Shown one piece after another: positions 17,751 to 25,656 of a DNA stretch of 64,000 bases. The translations under genes and the position numbers were made by a program. The DNA comes from Corynebacterium jeikeium (GTDB lineage Bacteria > Actinomycetota > Actinomycetes > Mycobacteriales > Mycobacteriaceae), in NCBI RefSeq assembly GCF_000738175.1, contig NZ_JFCH01000061.1, positions 1 to 64,000 on the forward strand, in the 5' to 3' direction. The notes beneath the pieces are model-generated. The model made no database searches. It was not told where the DNA came from and saw only the letters and a list, made by a program, of their open reading frames with translations. Each line of letters begins with the position of its first letter. Positions within the stretch are counted from its first letter, which is position 1.

Positions 17751-18563
17751 TTAGAGCTGAATGCCGCGCTCTGCCAGCCACGCCTTCGGGTCGATAGCCT
17801 CGCCGCCGTTCGGGTAAACCTCGAAGTGTAGGTGGGAGCCGGTGGAGAAGCCCTCGGAGCCCATGCCGGCGATCTTCTGGCCGGCGGTTACACGGTCGCC
17901 AACCTTAACGTCCAGGGTGGCCATGTGGCCGTAGACGGTGATGGTGCCGTCGTCGTGCTTGATGCGAATCCAGTTGCCGAAGCCGGAAGCCGGGCCGGAG
18001 TCAATGACGGTGCCGTCGTGTACGGCGCGGATGGCGGTGCCCACAGCGTTGGCGATGTCGATGCCCTTGTGGACGGTGCCCCAACGCGAACCGAAGCCGG
18101 AAGTGAAGGAGCCCTCGGCGGGCTTGACGTACTCGGGCATGCGAGCAGCCAGATCAGCCTCGGTGCGCTCCTTGGCGAAGCGCAGGGCGGAGTCGAGCTG
18201 CTGAGACAGATCGGAAACCGGCTTAGCCTGCGGAACCTCGAGGATCTGCGGAGCCTCGTTGGCGGTCGCCTGAGCGTCCGCCGGAGCTACAGAACCCTGG
18301 GCGCCCGCACCCTCGCCCTGGGCGAGGATGGTGGTGTTCTCGGAAGCCAGGGCGATATCGTCCTTGGAGTTCTGGGATGCACCAGCGGTAGCGCCGGCAG
18401 CGCCAGCAGTAGTCACAGCGGTGGTGGCGACGGCCACGAGCGCGAAGCGGCGCTTCGCGGTGTGCTCCTGCTTGCGGTGGATGCCGGTACGGCTCGCTTC
18501 AGTAGTGTTTCGCACTGTCCTAGTAACCCTTTGACCTAATCGATGTTTCTTAACAACTGTCAC
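17751..18563 (-). CDS. Secreted M23 (LytM-type) metallopeptidase
   Basis: A 270-residue envelope peptidase. A basic N-terminus and a hydrophobic segment (about 40-62) act as signal or anchor, followed by an Ala/Gln-rich linker and a C-terminal peptidase_M23 domain with zinc ligands H165 and D169 (HKGID) and HLHFE (H244, H246). It probably cleaves peptidoglycan cross-bridges, or activates hydrolases, during division. The start is GTG at 18563; a GTG 48 nt downstream (VRNTTEASR) is a possible alternative. The same gene lies near pcrA and purN in mycobacteria (Rv0950c). Confidence 0.88.
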   Translation of the reverse strand: MTVVKKHRLGQRVTRTVRNTTEASRTGIHRKQEHTAKRRFALVAVATTAVTTAGAAGATAGASQNSKDDIALASENTTILAQGEGAGAQGSVAPADAQATANEAPQILEVPQAKPVSDLSQQLDSALRFAKERTEADLAARMPEYVKPAEGSFTSGFGSRWGTVHKGIDIANAVGTAIRAVHDGTVIDSGPASGFGNWIRIKHDDGTITVYGHMATLDVKVGDRVTAGQKIAGMGSEGFSTGSHLHFEVYPNGGEAIDPKAWLAERGIQL

Positions 18564-19013
18564 ATGTGATTTCGCACTATCGCTTTCGCTCTTCCTCGAG
18601 CCTTATCGTCGGATCTCGAGTCTGTTACGCAAGCAATTTGTAACCACTTTGTTATCAACGGAACGTAACACTATCGGTTTGGCAACATTGCGGCAACTAA
18701 ATCGGCTAAAAATAACGCTTTGGTTACATTGCGGGGGTAGTGAAGCTAACCTTATCTGAGCCTAAGAATGCATTTCTCCTGCTCCAGACGTTTTTTCGCC
18801 GTTTTCGTAGCGATTCAGCCCCGCTAGTGATCTTCGTTACGCTACCCACAAACCCTCAAGTAGAACCTTAAGCATGTCCGTGTTCGAGGGTGCTGAACGG
18901 GCACAGAGCAGGCGTCGAACGGGAGTCGACTCGGCAATAACCGGACGCAGAAGAGGGGCTAGAAGGTGGGTCAGTCCGCCAGGTGGCTGCCACTGTTAGG
19001 CACAATAGGACGG
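18564..19013. other. 450-bp divergent intergenic region with repeated GTTAC/GTAAC elements
   Basis: No gene is seen. It separates the M23 peptidase and DUF6350 starts and must hold both promoters. Four GTTAC/GTAAC elements lie at 18624-18628, 18640-18644, 18665-18669 and 18723-18727, in an AT-richer patch on the M23 side. They recall the loosely conserved repeats of the cell-envelope regulator MtrA, which controls M23-type genes in C. glutamicum, but spacing is irregular and the link is speculative. The part at 18880-19000 is GC-rich with no recognisable structure. Confidence 0.4.
19001..19006 (+). promoter_or_regulatory. -10-like hexamer CACAAT of the DUF6350 gene
   Basis: Lies 7 nt before the GTG at 19014; the identical hexamer has the same spacing before mprA. 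Confidence 0.35.
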
Positions 19014-20747
19014 GTGAGTAAAGATTCTGCTGCCCAACGACCCGGATCCCGACGATCTGCGTCTTCAAGACGCCCCGGCTCCAGCCGCACCAGGCGGACG
19101 TCGCCTGCCAGTAGTGCAGACAGAATTAAAGGCACGGGTATTAAAGGCGCTGATGTCAACACCACCGAAGGTACTGGCAACGAGCGCTTTGTAGCGGCGA
19201 AGCCCACCGGCGCCACGAACGCTAAGGCTACTCCAAAGGCCAAGCCCAAGGCCGCCGCAGATGCGTCGGCTGGCGGCGCGAAGACTGCGATTGTGAACTG
19301 GTGGTCGAAGTGGAAGCCCCATGTCAAGCGCTTTGGCCCCCAGCTGATGATTAATCACGCTGTAACTCTGGGCGTCATCGTTATCATCGCCGTCCTTATC
19401 GGCATCGGCGCGGGCTTTAGTGTAGTTCCCGCCAGCATCGCCTCTATGTGGATGGTGTTCAACCTGGCTCCCGTCGAGATGGCGGGGGCGAAGCTGGGGT
19501 TCGTGCCTTTGCTGCCCGCCCTGGCGCTGGTGTGGGGGCATGCGAAGCGGGCGACCACGGTGCTGGGCAACTCCATCAGCGTGCGTGGCCTGCGGGTGTT
19601 CACCACATTAAGCCTGTTGATCCCTATGTTGTTGACGTGCATCGCGTGGGTGATGCTGTGGGATGCCTCCAGGGTGTACGACATCACCCCGCCGAACCTG
19701 TTGGTGGCCCTGATCTCCACGGTGCTAGTTAATGGAGCTGCGATCGTCATCGGCATGCGGGCTCGCGTGTGGCGCGCATTGTTGCTGCGCCGTGGTTGGT
19801 CCACCTGGCCGGTGGAGTCGATGCTGCTGGCCGGGCGCTTCCTCAAATGGATGGCCGCAGTCGGCGCCCTCGCCGCCGCCGTATATCTATTGACGAACTT
19901 GGAGGCAGTCGGCAAAGCATACGAAATCACCTCCTCCACGATGGGGCTGCTGGGGTTGACCTTCGTAGCTTTGCTGTACGTGCCAAATGTGGTGGTTGCG
20001 GCGATGGCGGTGCTGCTCGGCGGTGAGTTCCACGTGGGTAACGGCGCGGTCAGCCTCTTTACCGCGAACAACGTGAATCTGCCGCCGCTGCCGGTCCTGG
20101 CCGCGATCCCCAACGATCAGATTCCTTTCGGTGCAGTGCTGCTGGCCGTCCCCGCTTGTGTGGCGGTGGCGTGCGTTTACACCTTCCTGCGTGGCCGCAC
20201 TTATGTGGAGGCGCCGCTGCTGCAAGGTGTGGGGGCTGGTGCATGCGCCGGTCTGATCGGTTTCTGCGTCTCCTGGTTGGCTGGCGGAGAACTGGGTGTG
20301 TACGGGCGTGCGGGTGCGGTCGAGTGGATCTTCGCCGTGGAGCTCGCCGCCTGGCTGCTGGTGCCCGCGGTCGTGATGATGTTCTTCACCGCCCGGCGTG
20401 GCGAGTCCGTGGTTGAGGACATCCCGGAAGCCGAGGTCGTGGAGCCGGGTGAGTCCCATCATGCTCAGTCTGAGACTGAGCATGATGCCGAGGCAGGTGC
20501 CGATGCGGCTGACGACGTAGCGGACGGTGCAGAAAGTATGGAAAGTACGGAAAGCACGGATACTGACTCTTCTGAAGATGACGCCCCTACGGAGGAACCG
20601 GAAGAGGGGGAAGATGGGGGCGTCACTAAGAAAGAACGAGAAGCCACAGAAGATACAGAAACAGACACAGAAACAGAGGAAGAAGCAGACGATGAAGATA
20701 GTGATTCTGGCGAGCGGGACGGGGACTCTGCTCCAGAGCGTGATTGA
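19014..20747 (+). CDS. DUF6350 family multi-pass membrane protein
   Basis: About 577 residues. A basic, Ser/Ala-rich cytoplasmic N-terminus (about 90 residues) precedes around ten hydrophobic segments (about 105-430) and a very acidic Glu/Asp/Ser/Thr tail of about 145 residues. The equivalent gene in mycobacteria (Rv0955) also precedes purN; the function is unknown. The GTG at 19014 is preferred for its promoter spacing; another GTG at 18966 would add 16 residues. The last 56 nt overlap purN in another frame. One TGACGCC motif copy lies in the tail. Confidence 0.82.
   Translation: MSKDSAAQRPGSRRSASSRRPGSSRTRRTSPASSADRIKGTGIKGADVNTTEGTGNERFVAAKPTGATNAKATPKAKPKAAADASAGGAKTAIVNWWSKWKPHVKRFGPQLMINHAVTLGVIVIIAVLIGIGAGFSVVPASIASMWMVFNLAPVEMAGAKLGFVPLLPALALVWGHAKRATTVLGNSISVRGLRVFTTLSLLIPMLLTCIAWVMLWDASRVYDITPPNLLVALISTVLVNGAAIVIGMRARVWRALLLRRGWSTWPVESMLLAGRFLKWMAAVGALAAAVYLLTNLEAVGKAYEITSSTMGLLGLTFVALLYVPNVVVAAMAVLLGGEFHVGNGAVSLFTANNVNLPPLPVLAAIPNDQIPFGAVLLAVPACVAVACVYTFLRGRTYVEAPLLQGVGAGACAGLIGFCVSWLAGGELGVYGRAGAVEWIFAVELAAWLLVPAVVMMFFTARRGESVVEDIPEAEVVEPGESHHAQSETEHDAEAGADAADDVADGAESMESTESTDTDSSEDDAPTEEPEEGEDGGVTKKEREATEDTETDTETEEEADDEDSDSGERDGDSAPERD
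20619..20632 (-). repeat. Interspersed motif copy, TTCTTAGTGACGCC
   Basis: Full match, antisense in the acidic tail of the DUF6350 gene, encoding GVTKKE, the only basic patch in that part of the tail. Confidence 0.7.
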
Positions 20748-21258
20748 TAACGTCGACCGCTCGCGGGTGGAGATCCTCGCCGTGGGTAGCGACCGACAGT
20801 GCGAGGCGCTGGAGCGTGCCGAGCGTGCGGGCATCGAGAGCTTCCTGGTCGAATACGTGCCGAAGCAGACCGACCGGGACAAGTGGAACGAAGAGCTGGC
20901 AGACAAACTCGCCAGCTACGAGCCCGACCTGGTGGTGAGCGCCGGCTTCATGCGCATCATTGGCCCGAATGTGGTCGCACGTTTCGAGGGGAAGATTATC
21001 AACACCCACCCGGCTCTGCTGCCCGCATTCCCCGGGGCACACGCCGTCGAAGACGCACTAAATTACGGTGTTCGCGTAACCGGGTCTACAGTTCATGTTG
21101 TAGATAGTGGCGTGGACACGGGGCCGATCATCGCCCAAAAGGCGGTGGAGGTCGCGCGGGACGACACGGTCGACACCTTGCATGAGAGAATCAAGAAGGT
21201 GGAGCGCACACTCTTGGTAGAGGTGCTGCACGATTTTCAAGAACAGGGAACCTTCTAG
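20692..21258 (+). CDS. purN: Phosphoribosylglycinamide formyltransferase (GART)
   Basis: A 188-residue cytoplasmic enzyme that transfers formyl from 10-formyl-THF to GAR in step 3 of purine synthesis. The N-terminal nucleotide loop is [13 protein letters not shown], the catalytic Asn-His lie in [17 protein letters not shown], and the catalytic Asp is in [11 protein letters not shown]. The start ATG (MKIVILASG) is fixed by homology and lies 56 nt inside the DUF6350 gene, so translation is probably coupled. purH follows by 25 nt. Confidence 0.95.
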   Translation: MKIVILASGTGTLLQSVIDNVDRSRVEILAVGSDRQCEALERAERAGIESFLVEYVPKQTDRDKWNEELADKLASYEPDLVVSAGFMRIIGPNVVARFEGKIINTHPALLPAFPGAHAVEDALNYGVRVTGSTVHVVDSGVDTGPIIAQKAVEVARDDTVDTLHERIKKVERTLLVEVLHDFQEQGTF

Positions 21259-21283
21259 GAACGAAAGGCCAGGATCCAAAACC

Positions 21284-22906
21284 ATGAGTGATGGCACCAC
21301 AGCAACCAACGGCGCAGACAAGAAGGAAATCCGTCGCGCACTGATCAGCGTGTACGACAAGACCGGCCTGGAGGAGCTGGCCAAGGGGCTGCACTCCGCG
21401 GGCGTGGACATCGTCTCCACCGGTTCCACCGCCAAGAAGATCGCGGAAGCCGGAGTGCCCGTGACCGAGGTGGAAGCGCTGACCGGATTCCCGGAGGTGC
21501 TGGAAGGCCGCGTGAAGACCCTGCACCCGCGCGTGCACGCGGGCATCCTGGCCGACACCCGTAAGGAAGACCACCTGAAGCAGCTGGAGGATCTGGGCAT
21601 CGAGGCCTTCCAGCTGGTCGTGGTGAACCTGTACCCGTTCACCGAGACGGTGGCTTCTGGCGCTGATTTCGATGCCTGCGTGGAGCAGATCGACATCGGC
21701 GGCCCGTCCATGGTGCGCGCCGCCGCGAAGAACCACCCGTCCGTAGCCGTTGTGGTGGACCCCAACCGCTACGAGGACGTCGTGGCCGCTGCCAATGCCG
21801 GGGGCTTCACCCGCGCCGAGCGCACCGACCTGGCTGTGGATGCGTTCCGTCACACCGCCGCTTACGACGTGGCCGTTGCGACCTGGATGGGTGAGCAGAC
21901 CGCAGCACAGTCCGAGGCAGGCGCAGAGTCGGATGCAGGCGTGCAATTCCCCGAGTGGATCGGCGCCTCCTACGAGCGTGCCAACGTGCTGCGCTACGGC
22001 GAGAATCCGCACCAGGCCGCGGCGCTGTACTCCGACGGCACCGGCCTGGCCGGCGCCAAGCAGTTCCACGGCAAGGAGATGAGCTACAACAACTACACCG
22101 ACGCGGATGCCGCTTGGCGCGCCGCGTGGGATCACAAGCGCCCGACTGTGGCCATCATCAAGCACGCCAACCCGTGCGGAATCGCGGTCTCCGACGAGTC
22201 CATTGCCGATGCCCACAAGAAGGCACACGCCTGCGACCCGATGTCCGCATTCGGCGGCGTGATCGCAGTGAACCGCGAGGTCAGCGTGGAAATGGCCAAC
22301 CAGGTAGCCGAGGTGTTCACCGAGGTCATCATCGCGCCGGGCTACGAGGAGGGCGCGGTAGAGGTCCTGTCCCAGAAGAAGAACATCCGCATCCTGCAGG
22401 CAGATGCTCCGAGTGAGGAGCCGGAACTGCAGGGCCGTGAGATCTCCGGCGGCCTGCTGGTGCAGCAGGTGGACGCCATCGATGCGAAGGGCGACGACCC
22501 GAGCAACTGGACCCTGGCCGCCGGTGAGGCTGCCGACGATGCCACCCTGCGCGAGCTGGAGTTCGCATGGCGCACCGTGCGCGCGGTGAAGTCGAACGCC
22601 ATCCTGCTGGCCAAGGATGACGCCACCGTGGGCGTGGGCATGGGCCAGGTCAACCGCGTGGACGCCGCCAAGCTGGCCGTGGAGCGTGCAAACTCCCTGG
22701 CCGGTGACGAGAAGCGCGCCGAAGGTGCGGTTGCGGCATCGGATGCTTTCTTCCCCTTCGCCGACGGCTTTGAGGTGCTGGCTGCCGCTGGCGTCCGTGC
22801 AGTGGTGCAGCCGGGTGGCTCGGTCCGCGACGCGGAGGTCATCGAGGCGGCGGAGAAGGCGGGCGTCACCATGTACCTCACCGGTGAGCGCCACTTCGCG
22901 CACTAA
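21284..22906 (+). CDS. purH: Bifunctional AICAR formyltransferase / IMP cyclohydrolase
   Basis: A 540-residue enzyme for the last two steps of IMP synthesis. The N-terminal MGS-like cyclohydrolase domain (about 15-150) begins with [20 protein letters not shown] and contains [13 protein letters not shown]. The AICARFT domain carries the catalytic Lys-His pair in [11 protein letters not shown] (about 290) and ends [10 protein letters not shown]. Second gene of purNH, with normal length. Hairpin structure begins at the stop codon. Confidence 0.97.
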   Translation: MSDGTTATNGADKKEIRRALISVYDKTGLEELAKGLHSAGVDIVSTGSTAKKIAEAGVPVTEVEALTGFPEVLEGRVKTLHPRVHAGILADTRKEDHLKQLEDLGIEAFQLVVVNLYPFTETVASGADFDACVEQIDIGGPSMVRAAAKNHPSVAVVVDPNRYEDVVAAANAGGFTRAERTDLAVDAFRHTAAYDVAVATWMGEQTAAQSEAGAESDAGVQFPEWIGASYERANVLRYGENPHQAAALYSDGTGLAGAKQFHGKEMSYNNYTDADAAWRAAWDHKRPTVAIIKHANPCGIAVSDESIADAHKKAHACDPMSAFGGVIAVNREVSVEMANQVAEVFTEVIIAPGYEEGAVEVLSQKKNIRILQADAPSEEPELQGREISGGLLVQQVDAIDAKGDDPSNWTLAAGEAADDATLRELEFAWRTVRAVKSNAILLAKDDATVGVGMGQVNRVDAAKLAVERANSLAGDEKRAEGAVAASDAFFPFADGFEVLAAAGVRAVVQPGGSVRDAEVIEAAEKAGVTMYLTGERHFAH

Positions 22907-22953
22907 AGTGCGCACTCGCGGTGGATCGGGCTTAACGGTTCGCTACCCGCGAG
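22898..22953 (+). terminator. Paired hairpins at the end of purH
   Basis: A GCGCAC-TAAA-GTGCGC hairpin (22898-22913) includes the purH stop codon in its loop. A second stem, CTCGCGG (22915-22921) with CCGCGAG (22947-22953), follows. There is no T-run, so the terminator call is tentative. Confidence 0.4.
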
Positions 22954-23024
22954 TCCGGGGGAGCACCTAAAGTTGAATTAGTTTTAATGATTCCAAGACG
23001 TTTCAATGCAGGAGTTCCCCGGTT

Positions 23025-23906
23025 ATGTCTAACGAGCACCCCACTGATCCCGGAGTCGGGAAGAACAACCCAGATCAGCCGGAGCCGCCGCAGTACCGCC
23101 ACAACGAGCAGGGCGCGGGGAAGAATCAGTGGCAGGTGCCGTCGCAACAGGGCGGTAGCCCGGGTGCGCAGGGGACGCAGGGGGATCAGAGCCAGCAGCG
23201 TTGGCAGCAGTGGGAGGCTTCGCAGCCGCCCCAGAACCAGCAGCAGAACTGGCAGGGGCAGCAGTATCAGCAGCCCCCGCAACCCCAATACCAGCCCGAC
23301 CAGCAAGCCCAGCAGTACGCCTACGCGCAGGAGCCGGAGAAGGAAAGCAAGTTCCTGCCGATCTTAGGTGTCGTTCTGGCCGTGCTCCTTGCCCTTGCCC
23401 TGGTCGCGGGCGCGGCATATTACATGGGCTGGATTGGGGACAAGGACGGCACGGACGGCAACGACAGCAAGGCTGCGAGCAGCTCCTCCCAGTCGCAGGG
23501 CGAAGAAGGCGAAGGCGCTGACGACGAGGATGCCGCTGCAGAAGGCGAAGATGCCGTAACCGACGAAGAGGACGCTGACGACGAGGCTAGCGAGGACGAG
23601 GAAGAGTCCCGCCCGGCTCATCCGAAACTGCCCTCCGGCGCAGTGCCGGCCAACAGCGCAGCTGAAGAAGGTAAGCCTGCGGGCGACTTCAACAACGTCT
23701 ACACCGGCAGCGACCTAACTTCGAAGCCTTTCGCGGTAGCCGTACGCGATGCTTTTGTGTCCCACTACCTGGATACCGACAGGACGAACGGCACCGTTTC
23801 CGCGTATTCGTCCGTCACGGGGCAGACCTACTCCATGAAGTGCAGGGATAACGGTGATTACGTGACCTGCACGGGAGGCAATAATGCCATTGTCTACATC
23901 TCCTAA
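23025..23906 (+). CDS. Single-pass membrane protein with Gln/Pro-rich N-terminus and acidic stalk
   Basis: A 293-residue protein of no family I recognise. Residues 1-100 are Gln/Pro/Gly-rich and presumably cytoplasmic. One transmembrane helix follows (about 108-130, FLPILGVVLAVLLALALVAG), then a highly acidic Glu/Asp stalk (about 135-195) and a compact C-terminal domain (about 205-293) with two cysteines (MKC...YVTC) that may pair. Such layouts are typical of actinobacterial envelope proteins. It overlaps the next gene by 23 nt, so the two are likely translated together and may act together. Confidence 0.75.
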   Translation: MSNEHPTDPGVGKNNPDQPEPPQYRHNEQGAGKNQWQVPSQQGGSPGAQGTQGDQSQQRWQQWEASQPPQNQQQNWQGQQYQQPPQPQYQPDQQAQQYAYAQEPEKESKFLPILGVVLAVLLALALVAGAAYYMGWIGDKDGTDGNDSKAASSSSQSQGEEGEGADDEDAAAEGEDAVTDEEDADDEASEDEEESRPAHPKLPSGAVPANSAAEEGKPAGDFNNVYTGSDLTSKPFAVAVRDAFVSHYLDTDRTNGTVSAYSSVTGQTYSMKCRDNGDYVTCTGGNNAIVYIS

Positions 23907-24795
23907 GCCCAGCTCGCTTCGTCGCGGTCTGGCCGCCGCCGTGCTCTGCGCTGCGAGCGTTGCCGTTGCGGGTTGCACGATTGGGGATGTGGAAAGAGAT
24001 GACGCCACCGTCTCCGACCAGTCAAACCAGTCCCGCCCAGCCCAACAGGACGGGAAGCCGAAGTCCCGCGGTCCGCAGCCGACCACTGGGGCGTCCACAC
24101 CAGAAAAACCGCAGGAAGAGCAGCGCGGGGAGCTCGGCTACGACGGTGCCGCGACCATCGCAGTGGCTGGGATGAGTAGCGCGGGGGATACGTCCGTGGC
24201 TCCGTGGTCGACCGCGAAGGTGCCAATCGCGATTGCTGCGCTGCGGAATGATCCGAGCCTGCAGGGGGCGATGACGCAGGCGATCCAGAACTCCGACAAT
24301 GCAGCCGCGGAAACGCTGTGGGGCTCGCTGGGTTCCCCGGAGCAGGCAGCGGAGGCGACCGGAGCGGTGATCCGCGAGGGCAGCAGTAGCGCACGAGTGG
24401 AATCCCAGGTGGTGCGGCCGGGGTTTAGCTCCTTTGGACAGAGCGACTGGTCGCTGAGCGCGCAGGCCGATTTCGCCTCCCACCTGCGATGCATTCAGGG
24501 AGCGGAGCCAGTAGTTTCCGCCATGGGCAACATCGGCAATGGAGGTGGCTATGGGCTGGGGACGATCCCAGGAGCGATCTTCAAGGGTGGCTGGGGGCCG
24601 AACACCGCGGGCGCGTATGGGCTGCGGCAGTTCGGGCTGATCCCGAAGTCCGATGGCGCGGGCTCGGGCTATGTGGCCGTTGCCATCGCCGTGGAAAGCC
24701 CGGATGGCAGTTACGAGGCAGGGCAGGCGGAGCTGACGGCGGCGGCGGAGTTCCTGCAGTCGAAGGTGGACAGCCTGCCGGAGGCGGCCTGCTAA
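23884..24795 (+). CDS. Lipoprotein with beta-lactamase/DD-peptidase-like fold (SxxK serine hydrolase)
   Basis: A 303-residue predicted lipoprotein: basic N-terminus, hydrophobic core, lipobox VAVAGC (Cys31). After a Gln/Pro-rich linker, the three active-site elements of serine beta-lactamases/PBPs are recognisable: STAK (S109, K112), SDN (137-139) and a KTG-like KGG (234-236). Length and order suggest a class A-like penicillin-recognising fold. It could be a true beta-lactamase, a peptidoglycan carboxypeptidase, or a non-catalytic relative; the motif set argues for catalytic competence. It shares a transcript with the preceding membrane protein. Confidence 0.78.
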   Translation: MPLSTSPKPSSLRRGLAAAVLCAASVAVAGCTIGDVERDDATVSDQSNQSRPAQQDGKPKSRGPQPTTGASTPEKPQEEQRGELGYDGAATIAVAGMSSAGDTSVAPWSTAKVPIAIAALRNDPSLQGAMTQAIQNSDNAAAETLWGSLGSPEQAAEATGAVIREGSSSARVESQVVRPGFSSFGQSDWSLSAQADFASHLRCIQGAEPVVSAMGNIGNGGGYGLGTIPGAIFKGGWGPNTAGAYGLRQFGLIPKSDGAGSGYVAVAIAVESPDGSYEAGQAELTAAAEFLQSKVDSLPEAAC

Positions 24796-24832
24796 TCGCG
24801 GGGAAGATATTCAGTTAGTGACGCTTAACCAG

Positions 24833-24838
24833 TAGGGT
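24833..24838 (+). promoter_or_regulatory. -10 hexamer TAGGGT of the TetR gene
   Basis: Ends 7 nt before the ATG at 24846; predicted leaderless. An imperfect inverted GTTA...TAAC element lies just upstream (about 24815-24830). Confidence 0.5.
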
Positions 24839-24845
24839 GTTGGTT

Positions 24846-25460
24846 ATGCGTTCTCATTATCTAGCCGAGCCTGCCACAGAAGGCCTGTCTGCGCGCGCCG
24901 CGGCAAAAGAGCAGCGACGAGTGGAGCTGCTGCGCGCGGCCGCCACGATCATGGCTAACAAGGGGTTCCATGGAACGCGCTTGGAAGAGGTTGGGCACGC
25001 CGTGGGGGTCTCCGGGCCGGCGGTGTATCGACACTTTTCCGGTAAGGAAGAGATCCTGACGGAACTGATGACGGGCATCTCGGAGCACCTGCTTTCCGAA
25101 GCGCGCAAAATTGTCGACGGCCTGGAAGATCCGCGTGAGCGTCTGGCGGTGCTGATCGACTTCCAGGTTGACTTTGCGCTGTCTCAGCCGGAGCTAATTC
25201 GCCTGCATAACCGCGAACTCTTCCGCATGGGGGAGGAGGGGCGCGGGCGCGTGCGTTCCGCCCAGGGAAGCTATTTGAAGATGTTTGCGGAGGCGTTGGG
25301 GGAGATGGACGCGCGCTACCAGGGGGAGTCGGGGCGCATTACTGCGCAGCTGGTGATGGGGTTGATCAACTCCTCAGAGCTGACGCATGGCTGGGCATCT
25401 ACTGCGCTGGTGCGGCGGCAGACTGCGGCTGCGGCGCGTGCTGCGGTGGGTCTGGCTTAA
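24846..25460 (+). CDS. TetR-family transcriptional regulator of the downstream acyl-CoA cluster
   Basis: A 204-residue regulator. The N-terminal HTH includes AAATIMANKGFHGTRLEEVG followed by GVSGPAVYRHFSGKEEIL, and the C-terminal helical ligand-binding domain is of the TetR_C_33 kind seen in acyl-CoA-responsive regulators. A TetR gene (Rv2506) heads the equivalent mycobacterial leucine/itaconate locus, so it probably represses accD1 onward and responds to a pathway CoA thioester. This is inferred from context only. Confidence 0.85.
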   Translation: MRSHYLAEPATEGLSARAAAKEQRRVELLRAAATIMANKGFHGTRLEEVGHAVGVSGPAVYRHFSGKEEILTELMTGISEHLLSEARKIVDGLEDPRERLAVLIDFQVDFALSQPELIRLHNRELFRMGEEGRGRVRSAQGSYLKMFAEALGEMDARYQGESGRITAQLVMGLINSSELTHGWASTALVRRQTAAAARAAVGLA

Positions 25461-25531
25461 GGGGAGGGTACTGCTTTCGGGGGTAGTTAAAGAGGGGAAA
25501 CTTTTTAGATTCACTAGCAAAAGTGGTCTAG

Positions 25532-25546
25532 GTCACTTAAGGTGAC
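25532..25546. promoter_or_regulatory. Candidate TetR operator (GTCAC-N5-GTGAC) upstream of accD1
   Basis: A perfect 5-bp inverted repeat with a 5-nt spacer lies 110 nt before the accD1 start. A second, wider inverted repeat (AGTTA...TAACT, 25554-25575) lies just downstream. Their position between the TetR gene and accD1 makes them the best operator candidates in the 196-nt gap. Confidence 0.4.
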
Positions 25547-25656
25547 GGCAACAAGTTAGTTAATCGCTTGTAACTGAAACTGAAGTGCGGGACGCTCTGA
25601 TGCCCTCTAGCGCTCGCCTTCTGCCACCTTCCGTCACCTTCCTAGGAGCTGCATAC

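Noticed and set aside
20565..20580. TTCTGAAGATGACGCC in the DUF6350 gene as a motif copy.
   Set aside because: The core is present but the pyrimidine arm is absent at the required spacing.
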